NCBI RefSeq assembly: GCF_000513275.1
Contig: NZ_CBVJ010000108.1
Location: 1 to 53,085, forward strand
Direction of reading: 5' to 3'
Origin: Paenibacillus gorillae
GTDB lineage: Bacteria; Bacillota; Bacilli; Paenibacillales; Paenibacillaceae
Length of the DNA stretch: 53,085 nt
Shown here: positions 16,940 through 24,924 of the stretch, piece by piece
Position numbering within the stretch: the stretch's first letter is position 1
Layout of the letters: each line of letters starts with the position of its first letter
Notes under the pieces: model-generated
Told to the model about the DNA's origin: nothing
The model's input: only the letters and a program-made list of their open reading frames with translations
Database searches by the model: none
Program-made: the position numbers and the translations under genes

Positions 16940-18122
16940 TTACTTCAAGGTCGTATTGCCGGTCGTTCCTGTTTTGCGAATCAAAAGCTTAATCTTATAT
17001 TGGATTTTAACATCCGGCAAATAGGTATCGTTCCAATCCGTTTTAACCTGCTGCCACACCGAGGGATGATCCTTCTGAAGCTGGTTGCCAAAGCCTAAAA
17101 AATCGGATTTCATCTCCTTCGCCTTCTTCACTGCCGCCTCGCAATGGTCTCGGATAACATTCCCCGCAGCGATCTGCAGCTTTTCGATTGTGGCAGGGTC
17201 CGCAATATCAACATCTCTGCAGCCTCTATCGACAATATTGCCTTCCGAACGGATATTAATCGTGAACTCCGGTTTTCCTCCAACTACTTTCGATTCGATA
17301 CTGGCATTGGAAGAAGTAACCTCGACTCCGATATAGGTATCATTTTTTACACGGAATTCCGAGTGTGGTGCTTTGCAATTTATTCGTAATATCCGTGAAG
17401 CCTTTACTCTCGGTTTCATTCAACCATCCTACCAGCTTATCTCCTTTAAAAGCCGCGATTCCCTTGTAACGATAACGGCTTCGCGGAAGAAACGTCTCTA
17501 CGTTTCGTTTCGATTCCGCCATCTCCACACTGCCGATTAGCTTGATGCCTGTCATCGTCAGCTCGATTCCGTCAGCAGACAGCTTCTTCAGCACATCATC
17601 CATCGTTACAGATACGGTTGGCGCCCAGTTTTTCTCAGATGTTTCAAGTGATCTCAGCATACTGTTGGTTGGCAGCTTATCAAGCGGTGTATACAGCTTT
17701 AATATATTTTCCGCTCTCGTCCCTCTTGCAATAACGAGGTTGAAATCCATTCTCTGCTCGTTGTCGCGAAGGGCATTATCGAAAAAATCGCCTATTCCCT
17801 TTCTTGCCAGCTCTTCGCTTATGATATACATCTGCAGATGTCCCATATATACCTTCCGGGGCGCCTCCGCCGTTAAGGAACGGGCCGCTTCCTGCATCGT
17901 TCTGCCCCGGCCTTGATACAAGGTGCTGGGAGGGCGCTCGCCGCCTCTTTTTTGCGCTGATATCTCACTTGGATTCACGACCTGGAACGACACGAGATAT
18001 TCGCCATCCACCCAATCAAAGCCGATGCCCAGTACAATAAGCAGCTCGTTCAGTTCCCTCCGGCTCCAACAGCCATTCAGCATCAGCAGACATAGCAGAA
18101 CGATCGTCATCTTGTAAAACAT
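16940..18122 (-). pseudogene. gerAC: Spore germination lipoprotein GerAC-type, frameshifted
   Basis: The N-terminal part starts at ATG 18122 (GAGGGGG upstream; a GTG at 18137 is less likely). It has a lipoprotein signal peptide with lipobox LNGC and the Ger(x)C start WSRRELNELLIVLGIGFDWVDG. This frame ends after TTLGIPCKK near 17340. The second part (KNDTYIGVEVTSSNAS to the stop at 16940) lies in another frame. The junction is six T on the plus strand (17343-17348); five would give one 393-residue protein of normal length. The intact C subunit is anchored outside the inner spore membrane and is needed for receptor function. Confidence 0.88.
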
Positions 18123-18133
18123 TCCGCGCCCCC

Positions 18134-19696
18134 TCACGGTTTACGTATCCTTGCGGTACCGCTGGAAATGGAAGTACCCGGACGTCTGAACTGAAGCCAT
18201 CGCGGCAGCCGCACAAGCGAGTCCTCCAAATCCTCCGATTGCAGCGGGGAGATCGGAGACATATAGGGCTCGCTGAAGGATCGCAGTGCACACAGATGCA
18301 GCAGCAGAACAAAAAACGCCATAATAATACCAAACAATCCAAAGCTGGCAGCGACCATCATGAATACAAATCTTAATATCCTAACGGGAATTGACATGCT
18401 GTAAGCCGGAGTTGTAAACGTAGAAATCGCCGTTACCGCAACGACAATAACCATCGCAGCAGAGACGATGCCGGCTTCTACGGCAGCTTGGCCGATAACG
18501 AGCGTCCCCACTACCGATACGGCTTGGCCAATCGCACGCGGCATCCGCAAGCCAGCCTCCCGTAAAATCTCAAAAGTGACCTCCATGGCAAATGCTTCAA
18601 CGAATGCCGGAAACGGCACTCCCTCCCGTTGCGCTGCAAGACTGATCAAGAGCGAGGTAGGAAGCATATCACGATGGAACGTTGTAATGGCGATATAAAG
18701 AGAAGGAAACAGCAGTGAAATGAAAAAGCTGGCAAACCTCAGCATTCGAAGTAAGCTTGCATAGACGGAACGCTGGTAATAATCCTCCGTCGATTGGAAA
18801 AAAGAAATAAATTGTGTCGGAACTAATAATACATTAGGCGTGCCGTCAACCAAAATCGCCACTTTGCCCTCCAGCAGCTGCGATGCGACGTTGTCGGGAA
18901 GCTCGGTATTGAACACCGTTGGAAAAACCGAGTATTTCCCGTCTTCTATTAATTCCTCGATATAGCCGCTGTCCAGTATGCTATCAATCCGAATCGCTTG
19001 CAGCCTGGAGCGGGTCGTATCAATAACCGATGTCTTCGCAATTTCTTTAATGTACATCATCGTAACATCCGTTTTCGTAACAGTGCCTAATGCATAGGTT
19101 TCGAGCCTCAACCGCGGATCTTTAATCTTTCTTCTAATCAAAGCGGTATTGGTACGAAGCGTCTCATTAAAGCTTTCTCTCGGTCCGCGAACGGACGTCT
19201 GATTCGTTGATTCGCTAATATCCCGGCTTTTCCATTGACGAATATCGGCAGAGAAGGCACGATCGCTTCCTTCCAGCAAAATAACGGCTTCGCCGGATAA
19301 AAGACATCGATAGAAAGAACCCATTTCATCTGCACTTCGTATCGATCCAACCCCAACGAGCAATTCTCTTGCCAGAGCAGTCTGGTCGCCCTCCAATGGA
19401 CGAGCTTCCGGACCGGAGTCATGGATGCCTCTCATATTTCCAATCAGTACATCGAATATATATTGATTGATAATAGCCGAATCAGACAATCCGTCGATGT
19501 AGACGATTGCGGCTGCAGCTCTATCCGTTCCTTCGTATGGAATCTCGCGAACGATGACGTCGTCGCTCTCCCCTAAGTCGCGCCGAAGCTGTTCTACATT
19601 TTTCTCAATGGAACGTCTAATTGGGATATGTGCATATTCCGGATAAACTTGCGAGTTATCGGGCTGTCTGGATTGAGGCGATGTCTTCCGTTCCAT
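18134..19696 (-). CDS. gerAA: Spore germination protein GerAA-type
   Basis: A 520-residue receptor A subunit. It has a soluble N-terminal domain of about 280 residues, then a membrane domain with about five helices. Family motifs are VREIPYEGTDRAAAAIVYIDGL, EGKVAILVDGTPNVLLVP and FQSTEDYYQRS. The ATG at 19696 has GAAGG nine bases upstream; an ATG at 19744 has none. Its stop TGA overlaps a possible GTG of gerAC, so translation may be coupled. It starts the operon; sigma-G control is expected for such operons but I did not identify the promoter. Confidence 0.92.
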   Translation of the reverse strand: MERKTSPQSRQPDNSQVYPEYAHIPIRRSIEKNVEQLRRDLGESDDVIVREIPYEGTDRAAAAIVYIDGLSDSAIINQYIFDVLIGNMRGIHDSGPEARPLEGDQTALARELLVGVGSIRSADEMGSFYRCLLSGEAVILLEGSDRAFSADIRQWKSRDISESTNQTSVRGPRESFNETLRTNTALIRRKIKDPRLRLETYALGTVTKTDVTMMYIKEIAKTSVIDTTRSRLQAIRIDSILDSGYIEELIEDGKYSVFPTVFNTELPDNVASQLLEGKVAILVDGTPNVLLVPTQFISFFQSTEDYYQRSVYASLLRMLRFASFFISLLFPSLYIAITTFHRDMLPTSLLISLAAQREGVPFPAFVEAFAMEVTFEILREAGLRMPRAIGQAVSVVGTLVIGQAAVEAGIVSAAMVIVVAVTAISTFTTPAYSMSIPVRILRFVFMMVAASFGLFGIIMAFFVLLLHLCALRSFSEPYMSPISPLQSEDLEDSLVRLPRWLQFRRPGTSISSGTARIRKP

Positions 19697-19882
19697 GGGG
19701 CTGCACCTTCTCTCTGCGTTGCATCTACTCCCCATTATGACCATTGGTAAATCCGGCTAAACGCGAACATAGCTATGCAGATATCAGAATAAGTTTGAGG
19801 AGCGCATCAACACTGACATACAGCTGTCAGTCTTCACCCGCTACAATGGGATCATTCAAGCGGTTCAACCGGAGAGGAAGAT

Positions 19883-21421
19883 ATGAGAATGATGACAACG
19901 AAAAACGGAAGTAAAACGGGTTGGATCGTAGCTGGCTTGCTGCTCTCCATCTTGATGGCTTCTATGGACAACACGATTGTCTCGACAGCTATGGGCACGA
20001 TTGTAGGCGAGCTGGGCGGACTAGATCAATTCGTCTGGGTTACATCTGCTTATATGGTAGCGGAGATGGCGGGCATGCCGATCTTTGGCAAGCTGTCCGA
20101 TATGTATGGACGCAAAAGGTTTTTCCTGTTCGGAATTATCGTCTTTATGATTGGCTCCGCCTTATGCGGTACGGCAAGCTCGATCGCAGAGCTTAGTTTG
20201 TTCCGCGCTATTCAAGGTGTTGGTGCTGGGGCGCTTGTACCCATTACATTCACTATATTGCTAGATGCCGTATCCCCTGAAAATCGCGGCAAGCTTATGG
20301 GATTGTTCGGTGCCGTATTTGGCATGTCGAGTGTATTCGGACCGCTGCTTGGTGCGTTTCTGACTGACTATTGGAGCTGGCAGTGGATTTTCTATATTAA
20401 TCTGCCAATTGGCGTTGTTGCTTTGATACTGGTCTCCAAATTTTATAAAGAATCAACCGCTCGTTCGAAGCAGCAAGTCGATTGGCTTGGCGCTTTATCG
20501 CTTATCGGAGCGACCGTCTGCCTGATCTTCTCGCTTGAGTTTGGCGGCAAGCTGTTTGCATGGAACTCACTGCCGATTATCGGATTGCTCGGGGGCTTCC
20601 TCATTCTCGCTATTCTGTTCATCTTCGCAGAAAGACGAGCGATAGAACCCATTATTTCGTTCGCGATGTTTAGAGTACGGCTGTTTGCGAGCAGCACGCT
20701 AATTGCGGTGCTTAGCGGAGCAGCATTCATTGCCGCTTCGGTATATCTGCCTATCTACATTCAGGGTGTGCTTGGCGGCACGGCTACCAATTCGGGATTT
20801 ATGCTGCTGCCGATGATGCTGGGCACTGTCGTAACGGCCACCCTTGGCGGATTTGTGATGGCACGTCTGTCCTACAGAACGATTCTCGCCTCAACACTGG
20901 CATTACTGGTCATTGGTCTTGCGCTGCTGACTACCATCTCTGCTGACACTTCGCGTCTAGTCATCACCGTCTATATGATTATTGTAGGTCTTGGCATCGG
21001 CGCATCTTTCTCTGTGCTAAGTAACGCGGCGATTCAAGATATTCCGCCATCCCAAAGGGGATCCGCCACCTCGACGCTCAACTTCCTTCGTTCGTTTGGG
21101 ATGATGCTGGGCATAACCGTATTCGGCATTTTGCAAAATCATCTGATGACCCGCAAACTGTCCGAGATGTTCCAAGGCGGCGGCATAGCGGACATTCCGC
21201 AAAACGTCAATCTTAAAGATCCCTATGTGCTCATGGAGCCTTCCGCCCGCGCTGCAATTCCAGAAGGCATTCTAGACCGGTTGCTTAGCGGTGTCTCCTC
21301 TTCTATTACAGACATTTTTCTGTGGGGGTTAATTCCCGCCGTTCTAGCTGTCGGAGCGGCCTTAGCAATGGGGCGTAAAAAGCATGACCCGCAAGCTGAA
21401 ATGGAAGCTTACGGACATTAA
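19883..21421 (+). CDS. MFS transporter, DHA2-type multidrug exporter
   Basis: A 512-residue protein with 14 predicted helices. Motif A is GKLSDMYGRKR (about residues 70-80) and motif C is FGPLLGAFLTDYWSWQWIFYI. The acidic TM1 motif reads SMDNTIVSTAM. These place it among proton-driven DHA2 drug exporters of the EmrB type. The ATG at 19883 follows AGAGGAAGAT. It is monocistronic, with its own terminator and no regulator alongside. The substrate is unknown. Confidence 0.9.
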   Translation: MRMMTTKNGSKTGWIVAGLLLSILMASMDNTIVSTAMGTIVGELGGLDQFVWVTSAYMVAEMAGMPIFGKLSDMYGRKRFFLFGIIVFMIGSALCGTASSIAELSLFRAIQGVGAGALVPITFTILLDAVSPENRGKLMGLFGAVFGMSSVFGPLLGAFLTDYWSWQWIFYINLPIGVVALILVSKFYKESTARSKQQVDWLGALSLIGATVCLIFSLEFGGKLFAWNSLPIIGLLGGFLILAILFIFAERRAIEPIISFAMFRVRLFASSTLIAVLSGAAFIAASVYLPIYIQGVLGGTATNSGFMLLPMMLGTVVTATLGGFVMARLSYRTILASTLALLVIGLALLTTISADTSRLVITVYMIIVGLGIGASFSVLSNAAIQDIPPSQRGSATSTLNFLRSFGMMLGITVFGILQNHLMTRKLSEMFQGGGIADIPQNVNLKDPYVLMEPSARAAIPEGILDRLLSGVSSSITDIFLWGLIPAVLAVGAALAMGRKKHDPQAEMEAYGH

Positions 21422-21430
21422 GGATAGTGA

Positions 21431-21475
21431 GCGGGCAGTGAGAGGATAGATCCTCTTGCAGCCCGCTTCTTTTCT
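21431..21475 (+). terminator. Terminator of the MFS gene
   Basis: GCGGGC (21431-21436) pairs with GCCCGC (21461-21466), with an inner AGAGGAT/ATCCTCT stem, followed by a T-rich tract. Confidence 0.8.
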
Positions 21476-21565
21476 TGAAAAATCGGGCGCCTTTCGTCTA
21501 TATACACTCCCCTTCGCCTTACATAAACTAAGAAAAAGACTGACTAGAGCGAGGTGAGCGAAGAC

Positions 21566-22192
21566 ATGCAGCCAGAATCAGCCCGCGTTGCGTGGCATTC
21601 CTCCAAAGTAAGTAAACAAAGCCGGCAGCTGTCCAACGGTCATCGCAGCTGCGTATTGTGGTTTACGGGATTGTCCGGCTCCGGCAAATCGACACTGGCA
21701 GCGGAATTGGAGCTTGCGCTGCATGAGCTCAATTACAGAAGTTATATGCTGGACGGCGATAATTTGCGCCTCGGCCTCAATCGGGGACTAGGGTTCAGCC
21801 AAGCTGACCGGTCTGAGAACATTCGGCGCATGGGGGAGACAGCCCGGCTGTTCGTTGACGCCGGCTTTATTACGCTGGCTGCAGCCATTTCTCCCTACCA
21901 AGCCGATCGGGAGCTTCTTCGTAACCGGTTCGGGCAAGGGGAATTTATTGAAGTGTATGTCCGGTGCACAATCGAGGAATGCGAGCGTCGGGACCCGAAA
22001 GGGCTGTATCGAAAAGCGAGGTCAGGCGAGATCCGCCAGTTCACTGGTATTTCGGATCCTTATGAAACACCCGTGCATCCGGAGATTGAAATAAACAGCG
22101 AGATGCTTGCCGTCCCCGAATCCGTTTCTATTCTTCTTAGCTATCTTCGCAGCCAAGGCTACTTGCCTGCTGACAGAAAGGCTGGGGAATAA
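21566..22192 (+). CDS. cysC: Adenylylsulfate kinase CysC
   Basis: A 208-residue APS kinase that phosphorylates adenylylsulfate to PAPS. The P-loop is GLSGSGKS (residues 35-42). Other family motifs are LDGDNLRLGLNRGLGFS..DRSENIRR, AAAISPYQADRE with the active-site serine, and PKGLYRKARSGEI. GAGGTG is nine bases before the ATG at 21566; a GTG at 21554 has a poor site. It is followed two bases later by a sulfotransferase. No sulfate permease, ATP sulfurylase or PAPS reductase gene lies nearby, so the PAPS is probably made for sulfation rather than assimilation (inference). Confidence 0.92.
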   Translation: MQPESARVAWHSSKVSKQSRQLSNGHRSCVLWFTGLSGSGKSTLAAELELALHELNYRSYMLDGDNLRLGLNRGLGFSQADRSENIRRMGETARLFVDAGFITLAAAISPYQADRELLRNRFGQGEFIEVYVRCTIEECERRDPKGLYRKARSGEIRQFTGISDPYETPVHPEIEINSEMLAVPESVSILLSYLRSQGYLPADRKAGE

Positions 22193-22194
22193 CC

Positions 22195-22998
22195 TTGGCA
22201 AATGTGAAAAATAAAGCAGACGACAGCCTCTTCTTGTTCATGCATATCCCCAAAACGGGGGGAACCTCGCTTACGCAGCTTTTGCTCCACCGATTCCCGA
22301 AGCTGGTGTACTACTTTGAAGTTGCAGACGATCAGACGCTTCTTCTGGAAAAGCTGCAGGAAGCAGACGCCTTTTGCGGCCATTATCCGTTTGGCCTTCA
22401 CAGCTTCACGAGCCGTCCTTACCGCTACATGACGATGCTGCGGGATCCGGTAGAGCAGATCATCTCCTATTTTTACTTCAAATATAAAAACCCTAAGTAT
22501 CCTGCGTCTTACAATATTGGAATCACGCTGGACTATTTCGTTAACGACGACAGTTTTGACCTTGAGTATGTGAATTTGCAAACCCGGTTCGTCAGTGGCG
22601 AGCTATGCACGACACAGCCTGATCTGGAGCTGGCTAAAGCAAACCTGCGGAATTACTTTGACTTCATTGGCATAACAGAGCGGTATGCCGATTCCCAGTT
22701 CCTGCTGTCGCGGCAGATGGGCTGGAAGCTGAAGTCCTATCCGAGATTGAACGAGACACCGAATCGAGTGCGGCAAAGCGAGTGTGCGGCGGAGACGATT
22801 GAGCGGATCAAAGCGAAAAACGCGGCTGATATGAAGCTTTATCGGTACGCCCTTGAACTGCTGGATCAAAAAACTAGCAGAGCTTTCTCCTGCGCAAACG
22901 AAGGCGCTCCGCAGATTCAACAAAGCCTCGCTATATGCTGCAAGAAAGCCCCGTCAGACCTGATTGTCAGGTTTCTGATGGGGCTTTCACTCGTATAG
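22195..22998 (+). CDS. PAPS-dependent sulfotransferase family protein
   Basis: 267 residues as read. HIPKTGGTS (17-25) is the 5'-phosphosulfate-binding loop, and RDPVEQIISYF (84-94) the 3'-phosphate-binding region of Sulfotransfer_2-type enzymes. These transfer sulfate from PAPS to hydroxyl groups, usually of glycans. The start is TTG at 22195 after GGGG, coupled to cysC. The last 46 residues look wrong. With one A fewer in the A6 run at 22868-22873 the reading becomes LDQKLAELSPAQTKALRRF and stops at 22963, inside the terminator. The acceptor may be a surface polysaccharide or glycoprotein; nothing here proves it. Confidence 0.85.
   Translation: MANVKNKADDSLFLFMHIPKTGGTSLTQLLLHRFPKLVYYFEVADDQTLLLEKLQEADAFCGHYPFGLHSFTSRPYRYMTMLRDPVEQIISYFYFKYKNPKYPASYNIGITLDYFVNDDSFDLEYVNLQTRFVSGELCTTQPDLELAKANLRNYFDFIGITERYADSQFLLSRQMGWKLKSYPRLNETPNRVRQSECAAETIERIKAKNAADMKLYRYALELLDQKTSRAFSCANEGAPQIQQSLAICCKKAPSDLIVRFLMGLSLV
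22944..22988. terminator. Bidirectional terminator between sulfotransferase and GNAT genes
   Basis: GAAAGCCCC..CAG..CTGA pairs with TCAG..TCTG.GGGGCTTTC around a TTG loop. It overlaps the end of the sulfotransferase reading frame as given, but follows directly the stop of the frame-corrected version (22961-22963). Confidence 0.8.
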
Positions 22999-23004
22999 TG
23001 CAGA

Positions 23005-23454
23005 TTATGATTGGCGCAGCTCCAGATGAAGCAGCGGGAACGGTTTGCCGGAGCCATCCAGCTCCGAGCGTCCCGTCTGAACAAAACCATAACGCCGATA
23101 GAAGGCGCAAGCTCCTTCATTTTGCTCATTAACGTCGACTTGAAGTAAGTTTCCTTTCAGTTCCTCGGCATGCTTAAGCAGTGCACGTCCGATTCCTTGG
23201 CCATGACGAACGGGATCGACAAAAAGCATTTCGACTTTCGTTCCATCCAGGCCGATAAATCCGGTTGGTTTATTAGCTTCATCATAATGGGTCCACAGCT
23301 CAACCCCGGTCAGCGCTTCGTTTCGAACCATCTCGTGGAAAAACTGAATGTCTTCTTCCGTCAAAAAATGATGGGTAGCTACCACCGCCCGATGCCAAAT
23401 GCCGACAAGCTGCTCATGATCTTCTGACCGGTAAGGTATAATGTTGTTGCTCAT
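23005..23454 (-). CDS. GNAT family N-acetyltransferase (YjaB-like)
   Basis: 149 residues with one acetyltransferase domain. The acetyl-CoA-binding motif A is MLFVDPVRHGQGIGRALLKHA (QGIGRA as the R/Q-x-x-G-x-G/A core). NEQNEGACAFYRRYGF is motif B. The start WHRAVVATHHFL resembles E. coli YjaB. An AAAGGAG site lies about 12 bases before the ATG at 23454. It is a single gene between two terminators; the substrate is unknown. Confidence 0.85.
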   Translation of the reverse strand: MSNNIIPYRSEDHEQLVGIWHRAVVATHHFLTEEDIQFFHEMVRNEALTGVELWTHYDEANKPTGFIGLDGTKVEMLFVDPVRHGQGIGRALLKHAEELKGNLLQVDVNEQNEGACAFYRRYGFVQTGRSELDGSGKPFPLLHLELRQS

Positions 23455-23538
23455 AGTAACTAGAAATCTCCTTTCAAAGAGGCCGCTATAAAGCCCGCTC
23501 TATGAAATTGATTCTAGCATATTCATTCAACGAGTATC

Positions 23539-23583
23539 AAAAAAGCCGCTGGTGGCGTGCGAGCCCCACCAGCGGCTTTTTCC
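23539..23583 (-). terminator. Terminator of the epimerase gene
   Basis: AAAAAGCCGCTGGTGG pairs with CCACCAGCGGCTTTTT; strong in both directions. It separates the epimerase and GNAT genes. Confidence 0.9.
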
Positions 23584-23592
23584 TTATAGCTG

Positions 23593-24441
23593 CTATTCCT
23601 TTACATAGCTGCGCCAAGCATGCTTCGGCTGCCACTTCAACAGCGCCTTTGCCTTCTCATTGCTCAGCAGCGATTCATGTCCTTCAAGCGGCTTACGAAA
23701 GTCGCTGATCTCCGGATAGCGTGCCGCCATCAGTTCCCGGCTTGGAATCGCCATACTGGAATCATCTGCCGCCAAATTCAATGCAACGCTTCCTAGTCCA
23801 TCGGCTTCTATTGCCAGTTGAAACGCCTGCGCCGCATCACGAGTATCGATATAGCTCCAGAGAATTCGCTCTCGCTGCTCAGCGTCATGAATAAATTGCG
23901 GGAACCGCTCGTACGCTTCAGGCGCGATGACGTTGCCAAGCCGGAACGATACAACCTGCATGCCCGTCCGTCTGTTGAACATATCCGCCGTTTGCTCATT
24001 GACAATTTTGGACAAGCCGTAGCTGTCTTGCGGCAGCTGCGGATGTGCCTCATCAACGGGTACATATTGCGGTCCAATCGGATGCTCCGCGAATACGAGT
24101 CCATACGAGGATTCACTGGAAGCGATAACTGCCTTGCGGATGCCAAGGCCTGCTGCTGCTTCCAATACGTTATAAGTAGACATTACATTATTGTGAAAAG
24201 TAACTTCATTGGGATGAGAGTAGGCTACGGGTATTGCCGCCAGATGAACCACGGCATCCGCCCCCGCCAATATGCCATATACCTCGCCCAAGTTATTCAA
24301 ATCAACAATGACCGTACGGCCAATCGGCTCTGCCGGATGCTTCACGTCCGCATTCAGCACCTCATACCCTTGCTCTAAGAAATGCTTCACTACCCACTTG
24401 CCCAACATACCGCTGCCGCCTGTTACAACTACCTTTGGCAC
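23593..24441 (-). CDS. NAD-dependent epimerase/dehydratase (extended SDR)
   Basis: 282 residues. The Rossmann motif TGGSGMLG (7-14), D63-V-V-H-L-A and the catalytic YGLSK pair mark an extended short-chain dehydrogenase acting on a nucleotide sugar or sugar acid. The start is GTG at 24441, with AGAGGAG nine bases upstream. Upstream lies a 480-bp region with a set of TGYA-N4-TRCA sites. It cannot be tied to a pathway here; the nearby sulfotransferase pair is on the other strand. Confidence 0.82.
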   Translation of the reverse strand: MPKVVVTGGSGMLGKWVVKHFLEQGYEVLNADVKHPAEPIGRTVIVDLNNLGEVYGILAGADAVVHLAAIPVAYSHPNEVTFHNNVMSTYNVLEAAAGLGIRKAVIASSESSYGLVFAEHPIGPQYVPVDEAHPQLPQDSYGLSKIVNEQTADMFNRRTGMQVVSFRLGNVIAPEAYERFPQFIHDAEQRERILWSYIDTRDAAQAFQLAIEADGLGSVALNLAADDSSMAIPSRELMAARYPEISDFRKPLEGHESLLSNEKAKALLKWQPKHAWRSYVKE

Positions 24442-24615
24442 TTGCAGTCACTCCTCTAGTCAGGTTCGGTTGCGGGCATCATTTGCTGCCCTGCACTTCC
24501 ATTCTAGAGAAGTTTGTCCGGATTTGTAAGTAGGGAAAACAAAGTCACTATATTATAAGAAGTGTAGTTGGTATACGATAGGTTACTATTGAAGGGCAGA
24601 TAAACACTCTATTTA

Positions 24616-24813
24616 ATCAAAATGTAAAAGTGCAGGTTGTTCGCCGATTTATCGGCGTTTTTTGCCATCAAAATGTAATTGTGCAGGTTGTTCGGGCTAA
24701 AACGTACCGAATGAGCCAAAATATTAGTTTTCAACTGTACTTTTGCATCTTGATCACTTTTTCAGCCCTTTTTGGTCTTATCAAAATGCACTTTTACATT
24801 TCAAGTTGTTGCC
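24616..24813. repeat. Cluster of four TGYA-N4-TRCA dyads with conserved flanks
   Basis: Two nearly identical 28-bp direct repeats lie at 24616-24643 and 24667-24694; the core is TCAAAATGTA, four bases, TGCAGGTTGTTCG. A third copy at 24732-24754 is in reverse orientation (core TGCAAAAGTACA). A fourth at 24780-24813 keeps TCAAAA and AGTTGTT but has the core inverted (TGCACTTTTACA). The cluster lies in the 480-bp gap upstream of the epimerase gene. The remaining gap sequence (24442-24615, 24814-24891) holds no recognisable gene. Confidence 0.7.
24642..24663 (+). terminator. Terminator-like hairpin between two repeats
   Basis: CGCCGA-TTTA-TCGGCG followed by six T, a compact intrinsic-terminator shape on the plus strand. 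No plus-strand gene precedes it, so its role is unclear. Confidence 0.5.
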
Positions 24814-24891
24814 GAAGAAGTCTCGACCGTTTTATTAGTCGTTTTACGAAGTAATGGCTATGAAATCACCCGCCCTCTCATACATCAAACA

Positions 24892-24919
24892 AGCCCTTTC
24901 ATCCTCAGATAAAAGGGCT
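24892..24919 (-). terminator. Weak terminator after the dipeptidase gene
   Basis: AGCCCTTT pairs with AAAGGGCT across a 12-base loop, just after the stop of the dipeptidase gene; the T tract is poor. Confidence 0.45.
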
Positions 24920-24924
24920 ATTGC

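Noticed and set aside
24630..24854. 74-codon frame in the dyad cluster
   Set aside because: It runs through the repeats and a terminator-like hairpin, and has no ribosome site.
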